Positions 48,011 through 59,281 of a DNA stretch of 64,000 bases are shown one piece after another. The notes under the pieces were generated by a model. The model searched no databases, was not told the origin of the DNA, and worked only from the letters and a program-made list of their open reading frames with translations. The stretch's first letter is position 1. Each line of letters begins with the position of its first letter. The DNA is taken from positions 157,426,635 to 157,490,634 of the forward strand of contig VDFB02047230.1 in NCBI GenBank assembly GCA_007258455.2. Direction: 5' to 3'. The position numbers and the translations under genes were made by a program. The DNA comes from Sequoia sempervirens. Its lineage: Eukaryota > Streptophyta > Pinopsida > Cupressales > Cupressaceae.

Positions 48011-50200
48011 TTTGATTCCTATATGTGTTTGATTCCTATATGTGTTCTAGTGCTGGATAGTTTCTAAATTTAGGTGATAATTGCTTTATCCTGACCAATT
48101 GTTCCTGAAACACAACAAACTCAAAAAATTCAAACAAAACTATTCTAAAACTTTCTGGCAGGAACTTCGCTGCTTTGCAGCTCTTGTTTTAAAAAGGTGA
48201 TTCCTACTCCTTTTTGGAAGGGGGAAATACAGTAACTTAAAATGGATAAAACAAAAAGAAATAAAAGAAAAGATTAAATATTAGTATTCCTAAAAGAAGG
48301 AGAAGGGAACTATTTATTATTTTTAATTCTTACTTTAAGTGAATAAATTAAATATATATATATATGTAAATGTAGTCATTAACTAAATAGAGTATATATA
48401 TATATTTAAAAAGTTAGCAAATAATCAAATAAATATGTTATTTATATTTAAGAGATTAAAAAAAAATAATGATAGTGGTCAAATGAAATATAGTGAAATG
48501 GTTTAGGATGTTTATTACATATAATGAATGGAAATGAAAAAGTAAGTAGTTATAATAAAATAATATTTGTTTCAAATGAATACGTTTTTAATTAAGTAGT
48601 TATAGTTTTATTCTTATTTTTAATTATTTTATGAATGGGAAGTTTTGAGGTTATTTGCTCTCTCACAAGTGTAAATTCTATATAATGATATTTTATTTTT
48701 ATTTGGTAGTGTAAAATCATGGGCATTACAAGTAGACTGAAACAAATGAATATCTTTCTTTAGGTAATCCTAATATTTGAGTAAGTACTCATAAAGAAAA
48801 TTAGTAACTAGGTGAATGAAATTGTTTGTATTTTAAGAAAGAATGAATAAATGAGGTATGCATGATATTAATATTTAGTTAATAGTTTCATTAAGTTAAT
48901 AAAACAAATAGGATTATCTTTAAGATTGGGGAAAAATTATTATGTTATTTAGTTTAATAAATCTAAATGGGGAAAATATGTCGAGATAAGCATTTTATTG
49001 ACTTCGGATAGTTATCAATTGCTTTGAGGATGCACTAGGTGATTAGTATGAGTGTTTATAGAAATGAAATATGGATGTTGGATAAGAGAGAGTTTCTCTA
49101 GTTATAATGAATCAATTAGGAAGATTAGTAAATGACAAAATTATTTAGAAGGAAAGTTGGACTAATTAGATCATAGACAATGGTAAAGTATTGAGTTGTC
49201 ATAAGCTCTATTTGATAGTTTTATAAAGTTGCATAAAAGAAATATATTGTCTTGTGAATAGGGACTTCATTTTGATCATTTCATAGTTGGATGGATAGTA
49301 AGTGTTACCTTTACGGTGCAATGTTTATTCATTGTTCACAATAAATACTATGGTTGCATAATTGATTTAAGTGTATGGCTTGTGGGGTACTTATGAAGAT
49401 GTTCACGATGGCTTGCTTATTGTAAGTTGCTTAAAAATAGTGTATTTCAAGTTTGCGGAGTATGATGTTTTTCCTTGTGTGAAATCGTGTGCATGAATTG
49501 GAATTTAAGTTGATTAAGTATTGGGGTTGGCGGATATTGAGTTGTGTTTTGGAATATTATTTACAATAGATGGCATGATTGAATTAGTTATAATTAAATA
49601 ATTAAAGATTTGATATGATGATCTTTTGTTGTATTGGACTTTTTGATTGTAATGTAATGTTGAATTACAAGTCTATTGGGTAAATAGTTGATGGGTATCT
49701 TATAAGGAGAATATTGAGGGTTCCCTTAGATACCCTATCAGCTAATTTACTATTGATAATTGAAGAATGGTTTTGTATCTAGAATCATTTTGATATTGCC
49801 ACTTTTATTCTTCTCTTGTCTTTTTGTGAATTATGGAAGTTATATGGTCATTTTGTGTTTCCATGATGTGAGTTGTCCTTTTGTTTTAATTTTGATTGCG
49901 GAGACTTGTTGCAATGACTTTCTTGTAGTCATATTTGGTGATGGTTGGGAACCCAAAGTGTTTAAATTACCCTTAGGGGGAGTTTGTGGATTTTCAGTAT
50001 TTTAGGCTTCCAGAGGCACTAGAGAAACCTAAATTATATTGATTTTTTTCATGGTTGGACCTTTGTGATTCATTGATCCTATTTCTAATTTTTATTTTTG
50101 TGGGTGGTACCTCCTTTGTTCTTGTTTCAATGATATGGAATGGGTTTGTGAGATGGTTCTTTCCTCGTATGTTGTGTGATATGTATTCCTTGATTTTTAT
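48011..50200. other. No gene seen; interior of the solo LTR
   Basis: AT-rich sequence with short frames only; part of the body of the solo LTR that ends at 51711. Confidence 0.4.
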
Positions 50201-51711
50201 GTGAGATAAGGTACACCCCTTACAAGTTTTGGTTTGGTACCCATAGGGAGTGGCTCTTCATGGGGGCCAATGCACAAAGGGGGTTGTTAAGGTAACCCAT
50301 GGAAGAGTTTCTTAATCAAGTGATAATGTAATTAATTAACTAGTAGGTTGGGTAGATAAACACTAAACAAGATTAATTATGAGCCTCACCCATATCGTTA
50401 GTGTTTGCATAGGCTAAGGATGGGATGAGAAGACCTGGTTGGTAAGATCACTATCTTGTCCTCACGAAAGTAAGTGGTCCTGCATGAGTCACCCTATGGA
50501 GCGGTTTCCTTGAGATAGGCAGCCTGGATAATAATAGATGGAGGTAGTACCTTGTGATAGGTTGTCTAGCTAATCCATGTAAGGCCATGTGATGACACTC
50601 TACTACAATACCCGTTTATTTTCTCTTGTTTGTTTGCCTTTGGGAGTGTTGATTAACTTGTTGATGTTGTTGAGGCAATTGGTTCTTGTTGTTTGTTGTT
50701 GAAGCCTCCTAGTTCTATCTTTTAGTGTTGCACACATGCCTGATGGTAACTTGATTGATGTTAATGAAAAGTGCCCTTGATATTTTTTTTTGGTTAATGT
50801 TGTGATTTCATTTGAAGGCTTTGGATCCTATTATTGTTGATACCTCTTATGGTTATTTAGTGTTGATCTATAATATTGGCTTTTGGTTTTGTTAGAATTT
50901 TTCATTATTTTGTTATGGCTATGTGATGGCAATGCTATGGGGTGTTATCTTGTATGGTTGTTATCCTTGTTGTGGAGTATGGCTTGTTATTAGTTCATAT
51001 GATTGTTTGGGTTGAGGAATGGGGATCTTTCTTGTCAACTCCTAGCACAGGGGGTGGTCTTTCAGGTCCACGTGGTCAGGTGGAATGTGCTATGCACCCC
51101 ATTAGGTTCCCAGGTTGTGTTCGTAATGCAAAAGCAAATACAGAGTTTTTAGAGCTTCACTTGGTTGAAGACTACTCTTTACTTTGTACCTTATTCTTTA
51201 TTGATGTATCATTTTTGTATTTTATGTATCTTTTCCTCTACATGAAAGGATGCATATGTACTCCTAAAGTGATGTAATGTACTCCTAAGGTGATGTTATG
51301 TACTCTTGAGTATTGTAATGTACTCCTGAAACAACTATAATGCATTACTTTACCTTTGTAAACCTTATGTGATGGCCATTATCTGATGTGTTGTATCTGT
51401 GGAAATATACTCTACAATTTTCATATTGAACTATTAATAAAATGTTGTATGTATCTTTTTCATCTTTTTGGATCATGGATGGTTGTATGTTAGCTTTATG
51501 TAATTCTTGATTCATTTGTCAATGTTAAGATTTTAGTTTTAGGATTTCATGATGTCGTCTCATGTACCCCAAAGCACGTAATGGTCATTGTAATTGTATT
51601 ATTACTTTATATGTAATATATGTTCATGTTCATCTTATGTATTGTTCTACTTTCAAAAAAAAAATTGTGGTGTTTTGTTGTCTTTTGGGGTTCACATGGC
51701 GAGGCATTACA

Positions 51712-51905
51712 ACTAACCCTCTCCAGTTTCTTTTCTGGTTCAACTTATACTCTTTCAAAGTTGTCAATTATTAAGTTCATCCTTTTGATAGGATCCCCTT
51801 CTTCAAAATAGAATCCTTGGAATCCAATGTCCCTTTTCTTCTTCTCCTCCTCAAGCCTCTTTATGATTTAACACTTCCTCTTCCACTAAAAAACTTCATC
51901 AAGTC
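51712..51905 (-). pseudogene. Upstream piece of the large decayed coding region
   Basis: On the minus strand this reads KRLEEEKKKRDIGFQGFYFE, then GDPIKRMNLIIDNFERV, a stop, and VEPEKKLERV. With a frame change at the LTR junction it joins the frame that continues at 39390. The upstream end is cut by the LTR that starts at 51906, so the start of the protein is not visible. The composition (Lys/Glu-rich) agrees with the rest of the region. Confidence 0.5.
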
Positions 51906-52423
51906 TGTGGACACAAAAAAAGTAACCCTTCTACTTTTTCTTATGTCCAGGCCCTCCTAGTGAATTTTGGCTTGATTTTGCCTATATTTAATGTTGTAAT
52001 GTGGTCAACACATTCACATTAGGTCTTGGACCCTTGTGAATCATTAAGACTTCTAAGATGTCTTGTAAAGGTGTTGTGAAGTGTTGTAACCCACTTTCAC
52101 ACTTTTCTAGGACCCTTTCATCATAATTCACTTTAAAATAATCCCTTTTTATTACTTACCGAGTCTTATTTCAAAGTGTTGTAAAGTGTTGTAACCCACT
52201 TTCACACTTTTCTAGACTTTTCATCACTAATTCAACCCTTTCTCATATTTAAATGACCCCTTAATGCACTTTCTGACCCCTTTTAAGTGTGTTTTTGAGG
52301 ATATTCCCGTTAGACAACATTTAATTCCCTTTAATTCCTAACACCCACTTAATTTGCTTAAGTGGGACTAAGTCACCAATAGGGGCGACTTAGTCATTTT
52401 TGTTGGAAATAGGATGTCATTTA

Positions 52424-53412
52424 ATTGCAGGGTAAAAACACAAAGTTGTGTCACACTTTATAAAGGAAACGACCAATGTTGATCCAACTTTTAAACTTGA
52501 ATCACTAAATAGTGGCATATATATTTTGAATTTTGAAATGATGTAAACTAGTAAAATATGTACTTTTTAGTATATTTTATGTTTGTATTTTTTAAAAAAA
52601 ATTAAAAAAATATTTTAAACTAGCTTTTAATAAATTAACACTATAATTTAGTTGTTGATAAAATCTTGAAAAATGAAGTTGCATGGGACGTCAAACTTTT
52701 AATAGTAAATTTTATTATTTTTCATTCAATTTTTTTGTGTTTATTTATGACTTGAAACTTTAGTGCATGGATATATTTTTTTCCAATTTTGATAAATATA
52801 TATTTTTAAATAAATATTAAAATGTGTGTGAATCAAAAAATAGAAGTCTCCATCAGACGTCAATTTTCACATTAAATATTTATCTAAAATGGAAAAAAAA
52901 ATTATACCATCTTGGAATAGATTCTTTTATCTAGTGAGTCATATTTTTTTCATTTTTTTGTAATAAGTTTTAGTATTTTTTCCTTGGCATGGTAATCAAC
53001 CTAATATTTTGTGTTGATAACCTACTTATAGTAAAAATTTAAAAAATGTATACATAAATAATAATTAAACTATTAAAATAAATATATTTTTGAAAACTGC
53101 ACTTATGGATCTAGAAAAGGGTATTTTTATATATTTTTTAAAATTTTATTTACATTAGCAAGAGTTATTGAAACTTCAAGTTTTTCAAATAATTTTATTT
53201 TTTTTGGTAAATTGGACTCAAAGTGGTGCTCCATATATTTTTAGCCAACAATTTTAGTTGGAAAATTTGTGGAAGTATCTAGCTTAGCTAGAATGAATCT
53301 TACTAGCTCATATGTTTGACCAAAATTGATTTTTAGTTAGAAATACTTAAATTTAGTTGTGTTGATAAGTTGGCTGAAAGTGTGACACAACTTTCTGCTT
53401 TTACCCTGCAAT
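52424..53412. mobile_element. 989-bp TIR element (MITE-like)
   Basis: The 36 bases at 52424-52459 (starting ATTGCAGGGTAAAA) are the inverse of 53377-53412 with only two mismatches. The interior is AT-rich and has no coding frame. No clear target duplication could be fixed, so the superfamily is open. Confidence 0.75.
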
Positions 53413-53674
53413 CCTAAACATTAATTATTTCATGTATCTCTTAAGTTCTTGGAATGTGTTCAACAACACTAAGATTAGGATGAGATTAATATTTGATGAA
53501 ATAAATCATGAAATTGGCATTTGTAGTTAATTCCTAAATAATAGGAACATGTGGGTGCACACATGGTAAGGTGACACTCACCTTGAGTTCAATTAACTAT
53601 TCGGAGTAAGAGATAACACTTTTGAATGCATGTAAAGATCCTAGGAGTTAGGGTTTGATGTTTGCATGCATGAA

Positions 53675-53776
53675 GTTCAATTTAGTTTAGTTTAGTTCAG
53701 TTTAGTTCAGAATCAATTTAGTTCAATTCAGTTTAGTTCAGTTCAATTCAATTCAGTTCAGTTCAGTTCAGTTATG
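53675..53776. repeat. Pentanucleotide microsatellite (TTCAG/TTTAG)n
   Basis: About twenty imperfect copies of ttcag, ttcaa and tttag in a row, cleanest at 53752-53771. Confidence 0.9.
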
Positions 53777-55678
53777 GTTTAATTATCTTCAATTAGTCTT
53801 AGTTGAATGTTAGTTGACTTCAATTAACTTGGAATGCATGGCTAATAACTTGATTTGTATGACAGATAATACGGACTACCTCTAGTTAACAGGGGATGAC
53901 CATTCTTGCATGAATGGTGTTGAGTAAATGTTTTAGTTAACAAGAAACCACTTGGAGCCGGCTTGGATGCCCAAGATGCTTTCTTGGAATGACCTCTTAT
54001 GCATGTTGAGATATTTTTGAATACTCAGTTAAGTAGGACCTCTAAAGGGTGCCTACTTTGAGGAATAAAGCAAGAAGATATTTACATAATAGAGGTGCAG
54101 TTGCCACTTCAATTTGGGACGCCCAAAAGCATGAAGATGACCATTTGACATTGTTCTTCATGGGATAACCCTATTTGCATGAGATATGGTGTACCTTTTA
54201 GGGATATGGATTGAGCATTGTAATTGTAACTCATGTTGGAGTTTACAAAGTAAATCAAAACCTATTTATCTCAATCAAGTTGAATAGAGTTATCATAGTT
54301 TTTATTGCAGGTTGTGAAGAAGATTGGTGAAGGTAGAAGAAGCATTCTCAAGCAAGAATTGGAGCTATTGTATTTTAGAGACTAAATAATAGAATAATTC
54401 TTGGTGGAGTTTTTTCCCGAAAGCATTTCTCCATGGTACATCTTGTGTAATATTTCTAATATCCTGTCTAGTTCTTTTATCAACTTCTGTCTACATTCTA
54501 CAACAATAAAATGGATTAATCAAGATAATCACCCACAACGAATATGTAACAAAGGAAAAGCTTATTTAGATCAAAAATATTAAATTTTTACGAAGTATTA
54601 AGCTAAGAAAATACCTCCTTTTTCAACACTTTTTAGCACAAAAATTAAAATTGTTTTAAATTTCTGGTAAGATTTCATTCTCTAACCCTTGAGGTCAGCC
54701 TGTGATGTGTTATTTTTAGGAAATTTAGGAAAATCAAGTATAAATAAGGGTTTTTATCCTCATTTTTCATCTCCTAATCTTTGGAAATCTCATAACTCAT
54801 TAAGCATTCAATCTCTCAAGCATTCAAGTACTCTAAGCATAATTAAGTCATCCATTGGAGCACTTCATTACATATCTTCATATTTCTACATGAAGGTTTT
54901 GGTAAGTTTATGACATTGCATGTTTTTTATTTATCATTCTCTTTCCATTTCATTTCATTATCTAGGGTTTGATTACCAAAGTGGGGTTTGACTAAGGAAA
55001 AACCCCTATACTCTAACCCTTAACCATTTTTCCCTCTTTGCATGTGTGTTTGTAGACTTTGTAGGAAGATTTTTCAAAGAAATAGGTGTTGAAAAGTGGT
55101 CAAGAAGTCATCAAATTCATTCAAGTCAACAAAGACCTAGTTCAAGCTTGGAGACTCTTTTTATCCCATTTCTACAAAATCAAGACCGAACACCTATTAA
55201 AAAAGCAAGTGCAGACCTGAAGCTACAGGATCCTGTCCCAAAATTCCTAAAATCTATAGGTGGACTAAGTCACCACCAGTGGCGAATCAGTCCCATTTCT
55301 AGGCTTGAAAATTGGTTTTTGCATTTTTGGATACCCATTTGGCAGATTTCTATTCCAACAAGTTTTCCCCAAAACTGGACTAAGTCGCCCAACTTGGCAT
55401 AAGTGTCCTATTCAACATTTTCAGTCAATTTTGTAGGATTCCAAAATCTCTCCACATTAGATCTCAAATTCCAGATTCACCTCTCCAATTTTGTTTAGTT
55501 ATTTCATCATTTACTTGCATTTTTTTGTGTTTTTGCATATCACAATGTGTTTTCCAACACTTTGTATTTCTTAGGTTTTGCATCATTAAATCATTTTCTT
55601 CTCAGATCAGTGCATTAGTACATCATTATTAGAAATATTACATCTCATTTACATTAATCTTGAGTGTAGAAATTTACA

Positions 55679-56272
55679 TTTTGGACCCCATTCTTTCTCC
55701 TTTTAGGTGAAAAACCCTAGAAGGAGCTTAAGCATTTGGGTAATCCAAAATCATTGTTTACATTTTGGTGAATCTAACTTTTTGAACATATTTAATTCTA
55801 ATTTTACGTGCATCCTAGGTTTCATTTCCATTAACATTGCATTAGGTATTGCATTGTTTTTAAACTACATCCTAGGGTTTTAAAAATTGCATTAGTGAAA
55901 AGCTCAAATAGATTGCATTTTTGCCTCATTTTTACATTGAAAACAACAAAAATTATGCATTTTCGTACTGTAGTTACATTTGTGCATCCAAAAGACATAA
56001 AATTGCATTCAAATTTTTTGAAAAAACTCAAAAAAACCATCACTGAGACTAATTTCCACACTGGGTGACTTAGTACTTCTACACATTTTGCACTATAACT
56101 TCTGGTATTTTCTGGGAATTTTCTGCATTTCTATTTTTTTAACTACTGCATTCTATCATACTTTCTAGATTTTTTTTCTATTGCATTTAATTTCCTTTCA
56201 TCATGGCTTTTTGCTTTAATAAGTTTTGGATGTCATTGAAATCTTTAGTAGACATGTAACATTATGCCTTTA
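55679..56272. other. Leader of the Tat-like element, no gene seen
   Basis: Sequence between the presumed LTR end and the gag remnant. The start ttttggaccccattc might be a mutated primer-binding site, but I cannot match it to a tRNA. Confidence 0.3.
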
Positions 56273-57203
56273 GCACTGATCCTAATGACCTTGAGTTTCC
56301 TCATGCTCCTTCAACTCCTCATGAATTTCCTCCTCATGTCGTTGACATCATTGGAGAAGATTATGATAGCATGAATAAGTTCTTAAATGAATGCCTTGAG
56401 AACCTTGAAGCCAATGCAGCCTTTTACCCATCCATGAAGTCACAAGACCTTCCTACTATCTCACCTTCTGATATGTTTGGTTATCTACATCCTAAAACAA
56501 ATGAAGTACCTAAGTTCCCTCCAACAAATGGACCTAGTTCTTCTACACAACAACATCCTCAACCATTTTATGATAACAAAGTTACAAACACACCAATCAA
56601 CCTTAAAGAAACTTATGGCAAAGGTTTTACTATCTTAAGCAAACAAGGTTGTGACACAACAACCAAACATGGAATTCACCAACTTTTAGAACAAAGACCA
56701 ATAGATGAAAACACAACAAGGCTAGGATATCAAGATCTTTCTCATAATGAAAAGCCTCCTTTTGAATAGTGGAGACTTTGCTTGATGATGACATGGTAAT
56801 CTTTGATTCCCCTCCCGAATTGAATGTCCTCCTTCCAAGTGAACAACGCTTACATTATGCAAATGATAAGGATGCTAGGATCCCCATGGGTCCTCTTCCT
56901 CCTTCAATCCATGAAAAAGGAGAATCTAGTAAATGCAAATGACCTTACAAGTTGAAAAAATTAAATTTTCCTCTCCATCCACCACCTGAATGTGAAAGGA
57001 AACTAGAAATGCTTTTACATTGAGGTCTTATACTCTTACCACCTTTGAATAGTTTGGCCATTCGACCTAAAGATTTTAACATCCCATATTGTAAATACCA
57101 TCATGCTCTTGGACATCGCAGTGATGAATGTTGGACATTGAAGGACATACTGAATAAGTATCACCTCACTAATACCAACTATTATCCTCTCATCCCATAG
57201 TAC
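56273..57203 (+). pseudogene. Tat/Athila-like gag remnant with zinc knuckle
   Basis: From about 56273 the frame reads DPNDLEFPHAPSTPHEFPPH and continues through MNKFLNECLENLEANAAFYP (56371) to a TAG at 56769. It then changes frame and reaches a zinc knuckle, YCKYHHALGHRSDECWTLKD, at about 57085-57145. The knuckle has H in place of its second cysteine, as is common in Tat/Athila gag. A capsid domain is not obvious, and no protease or reverse transcriptase follows; the rest of the internal region (to 59266) is non-coding. The element is therefore internally deleted and would be non-autonomous. Its strand agrees with the polypurine tract at 59267. Confidence 0.6.
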
Positions 57204-57610
57204 ATTATCACCAACCTCATTGAATGCAATAATTGTATAATTTTCCATTCTCACTATTGCATGGTTGTTCCCATCACCTATCTCGTTTAATTCTTGCCTT
57301 GCCCTAAGTGTGGGCAAGAAGTTGTTAGCCTTGTCCTAGTAATGCATTTTTCCTTGTCCCTTAGCCATGTTGTTTACCCTCCCAACATTGGGAGGTGGAT
57401 GACTTGTTTGATGCGTGACTTACATTTGCATTACTAGCCTTTTACATTTTCCTTTTTATTTTTATTTTCTTTGGTATGATTTTATGTGTGTATTGTGTTC
57501 CCTCATGATGTGGTGTTTGATGTTCCCACCTCTCTTGTGAATTTCCTTTATTTGTACCTCTATTCTTTTATATGTCGTACATTTCCATTTTCTTTTTTGC
57601 TTTTGTTTTG
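57204..57610. other. No gene seen
   Basis: Internal sequence of the Tat-like element. The minus-strand frames here are Lys-rich products of the neighbouring T-rich repeats. Confidence 0.4.
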
Positions 57611-57980
57611 TGTTTTCCTTTTGGGGATGACACAGCATTAAGACCGCAATGCCTCTTCCATGTTGACCAAAAAGGTCCTTTACATTTTCTTTTTTGCTTT
57701 TTTTTTGGGATGATGCAAAGCATTGAGACCACGATGCCTCTTCCATGTTGACCCAAAAGGTCCTTTACATTTTTTTTTTCTTTTTTTTTTTGTGTTTTCC
57801 TTTTAGGGATGATGCAAGGCATTGAGACCGAAATGTCTCCTTCATGTTGACCCAAAAGCTTTTCCTTTTCTTTTGCCTTTTTTTTTCATTTTGCTTTTTT
57901 TTTCTTTTGGGGATGATGTAAGGAATTGAGACCACAATGTCCCTTCCATGTTGACCCAAAATGCATTTTATTTTTCTTTT
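57611..57980. repeat. Minisatellite, four units of about 85-105 bp
   Basis: Each unit has ggggatgatgcaaggcattg, then gagaccgcaatgcctcttcc and atgttgacccaaaa, followed by a T-rich tract of variable length. Units start near 57624, 57707, 57806 and 57910. Variable T-tract length explains the uneven spacing. Confidence 0.88.
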
Positions 57981-58840
57981 GTTTTCACTCTCTTTGTGTC
58001 ATTCTTCTAGTTCTATGTATTGGGGAATGATGGCAATTATGAGCTCTTTAATAAAAACATTGCAGCAACGAACAAACTGACCCCAAATCCATAGATCCCT
58101 TATGTGTTTGGTGTGTTCCTTTATGGGGGAAACCCCTCTTTATTTTTTTCATTTTCCTTCACATGATGTAGCCTTACTCAAAAATGTATGACTTGGCATA
58201 GGGGCTTTCCAAGTTGGCTCTCATTTCTTGTTTTATTTTTGCATTTTTCCTTCCCTACTTCAAATTAATTGCTCATAGAACAGTGCGTAGCAATTCCTTT
58301 AAAGTGGGGGCATACATTGGCATTATTCATTTGTATTTTTCTTTTTCTTGGTTCTTAGTGTAGCCTTGTTACTTTATATGATGCGTTTGTCACTTTGTGG
58401 ATGACATTGGGTGTAATTTCCTTCATAAGTGTGATCTATCTTAGCATATTACATTCCTTTTGGTGGCCTGATGTGACACACTGCATCTCCTAAGTTTTGA
58501 ATATTATATTCTTTGATTGGTCCTCTCTTGGAGACATTAGACACAATGTTCCCTAAGTTATTGAACTTGCATGATCTTAACCAAACTCATTTGAACATCT
58601 TTTTCATATTGCATTTTTCATTTATATGGCCCCACCTTGCATAACACAACTCGCATGCCTATGATCCTATTGCATTTTTTCATGAGTTCTAAGCATACAA
58701 AGCTTTGCTTGTCTCATGAAGCATGAAATGACACTGTCTTTGTGGAACCTTATTAAAGTTATTAGGAGGCATAACTTTGATATGGTTGAGCGGGAAGCCT
58801 ATTCTGAGGCATGGTGCTCCCCATAACCACCTTTCAAGAT
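57981..58840. other. No gene seen
   Basis: Untranslated internal sequence of the Tat-like element with short frames only. Confidence 0.4.
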
Positions 58841-59011
58841 TTCTCACCCTACGGATAACCATAAGTTTCATGGGACCAAAGTGAGTAGGTTGTAGATTTC
58901 TCACCCTATGGACAACCAAAAGTTTCATGGCCCCAGAGTGAGTATGCTTGGGCTTTCTCACCTAGCAGACAACCATGAGTTTCATCACCCTAGAATGAGT
59001 ACACATTTCTC
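58841..59011. repeat. Minisatellite, three units of 57 bp
   Basis: Units start at 58841, 58898 and 58955 with ttctcaccct (third ttctcaccta), followed by ggacaaccataagtttcatg and gagtgagtat-like words. The exact 57-base spacing supports unit duplication. Confidence 0.85.
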
Positions 59012-59266
59012 ATTTCAAACAAACAACCTAGATCTAATCCACAACAAGCTAAAAAAATGATCAAATCTTTCTTTCATATTTTCTCATCATCATGTGTGTT
59101 CCTTTTCATTCATGTTTGATTTTCCATGGGATTGTGATCTTGGGGGCTTGATCATCCCTCTTGATTATCATTATCTCATCTTATCAAGCATTAGTGCATT
59201 TAGACCCCTCTCAATTGCATGATCGGCTACTTTAGTATGAGTTTGAAGTAAGTTCATCCTCTCACT

Positions 59267-59277
59267 AAAGTGGGGGC
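59267..59277 (+). other. Polypurine tract of the Tat-like element
   Basis: aaagtgggggc lies four bases before the second LTR, in the form usual for Tat/Athila elements, and sets the element's direction. Confidence 0.65.
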
Positions 59278-59281
59278 TAAC

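Larger units (their letters stand above)
39391..51711 (+). mobile_element. Solo LTR of a chromovirus relative, filled with nested insertions
   Basis: It begins TGTAGTGTCCCTCC and ends GCATTACA, the same terminal sequences as the chromovirus LTR at 21690-26778, and is flanked by ACTAA duplications. The block 50220-50620 matches 24700-25030 of that LTR (the phrases aacaagattaatt, gatgggatgagaag and gatgacactct recur in order), and 51030-51110 matches 25240-25330, with much divergence. No internal region or second LTR is present, so it arose by recombination between LTRs. Its 12.3 kb include later insertions, chiefly the gag-only element at 40472-42775 and the duplicated AT-rich block at 44895-48010. 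Small runs of (AAT)n occur near 39765-39790 and (ATT)n near 39875-39895. Confidence 0.8.
52401..54628. mobile_element. TG...CA insertion (probable solo LTR) inside the Tat-like LTR
   Basis: The second LTR copy (near 59760) reads continuously across this point, giving an empty site. The insert begins TGTTGGAAATAGG and ends TTTTTCAACA, with ATTTT before and CTTTT after as a probable 5-bp duplication with one change. No primer site, gag or pol is seen, so a solo LTR is likely. It holds a 989-bp TIR element and a pentanucleotide microsatellite. Confidence 0.7.
51906..55678 (+). repeat. 5' LTR of a Tat/Athila-like element, with nested insertion
   Basis: Starts TGTGGACACAAAAAAAG and is matched by the second LTR from 59282. 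The match is broken by an insertion (52401-54628) and resumes at agcacaaaaat, running to at least 55397, where the second LTR is itself cut. The end at about 55678 (tttaca) is a guess from a TG...CA expectation. It contains an internal duplication of gtgttgtaacccactttcac (near 52083 and 52187). Confidence 0.75.

Noticed and set aside
49760..51277. Short plus-strand frames with hydrophobic stretches
   Set aside because: They lie inside the solo LTR, match the non-coding chromovirus LTR in part, and show no conserved domain.
57462..57959. Overlapping Lys-rich minus-strand frames
   Set aside because: They read through the 85-105 bp minisatellite and its T-tracts in several frames, so they reflect the repeat, not genes.
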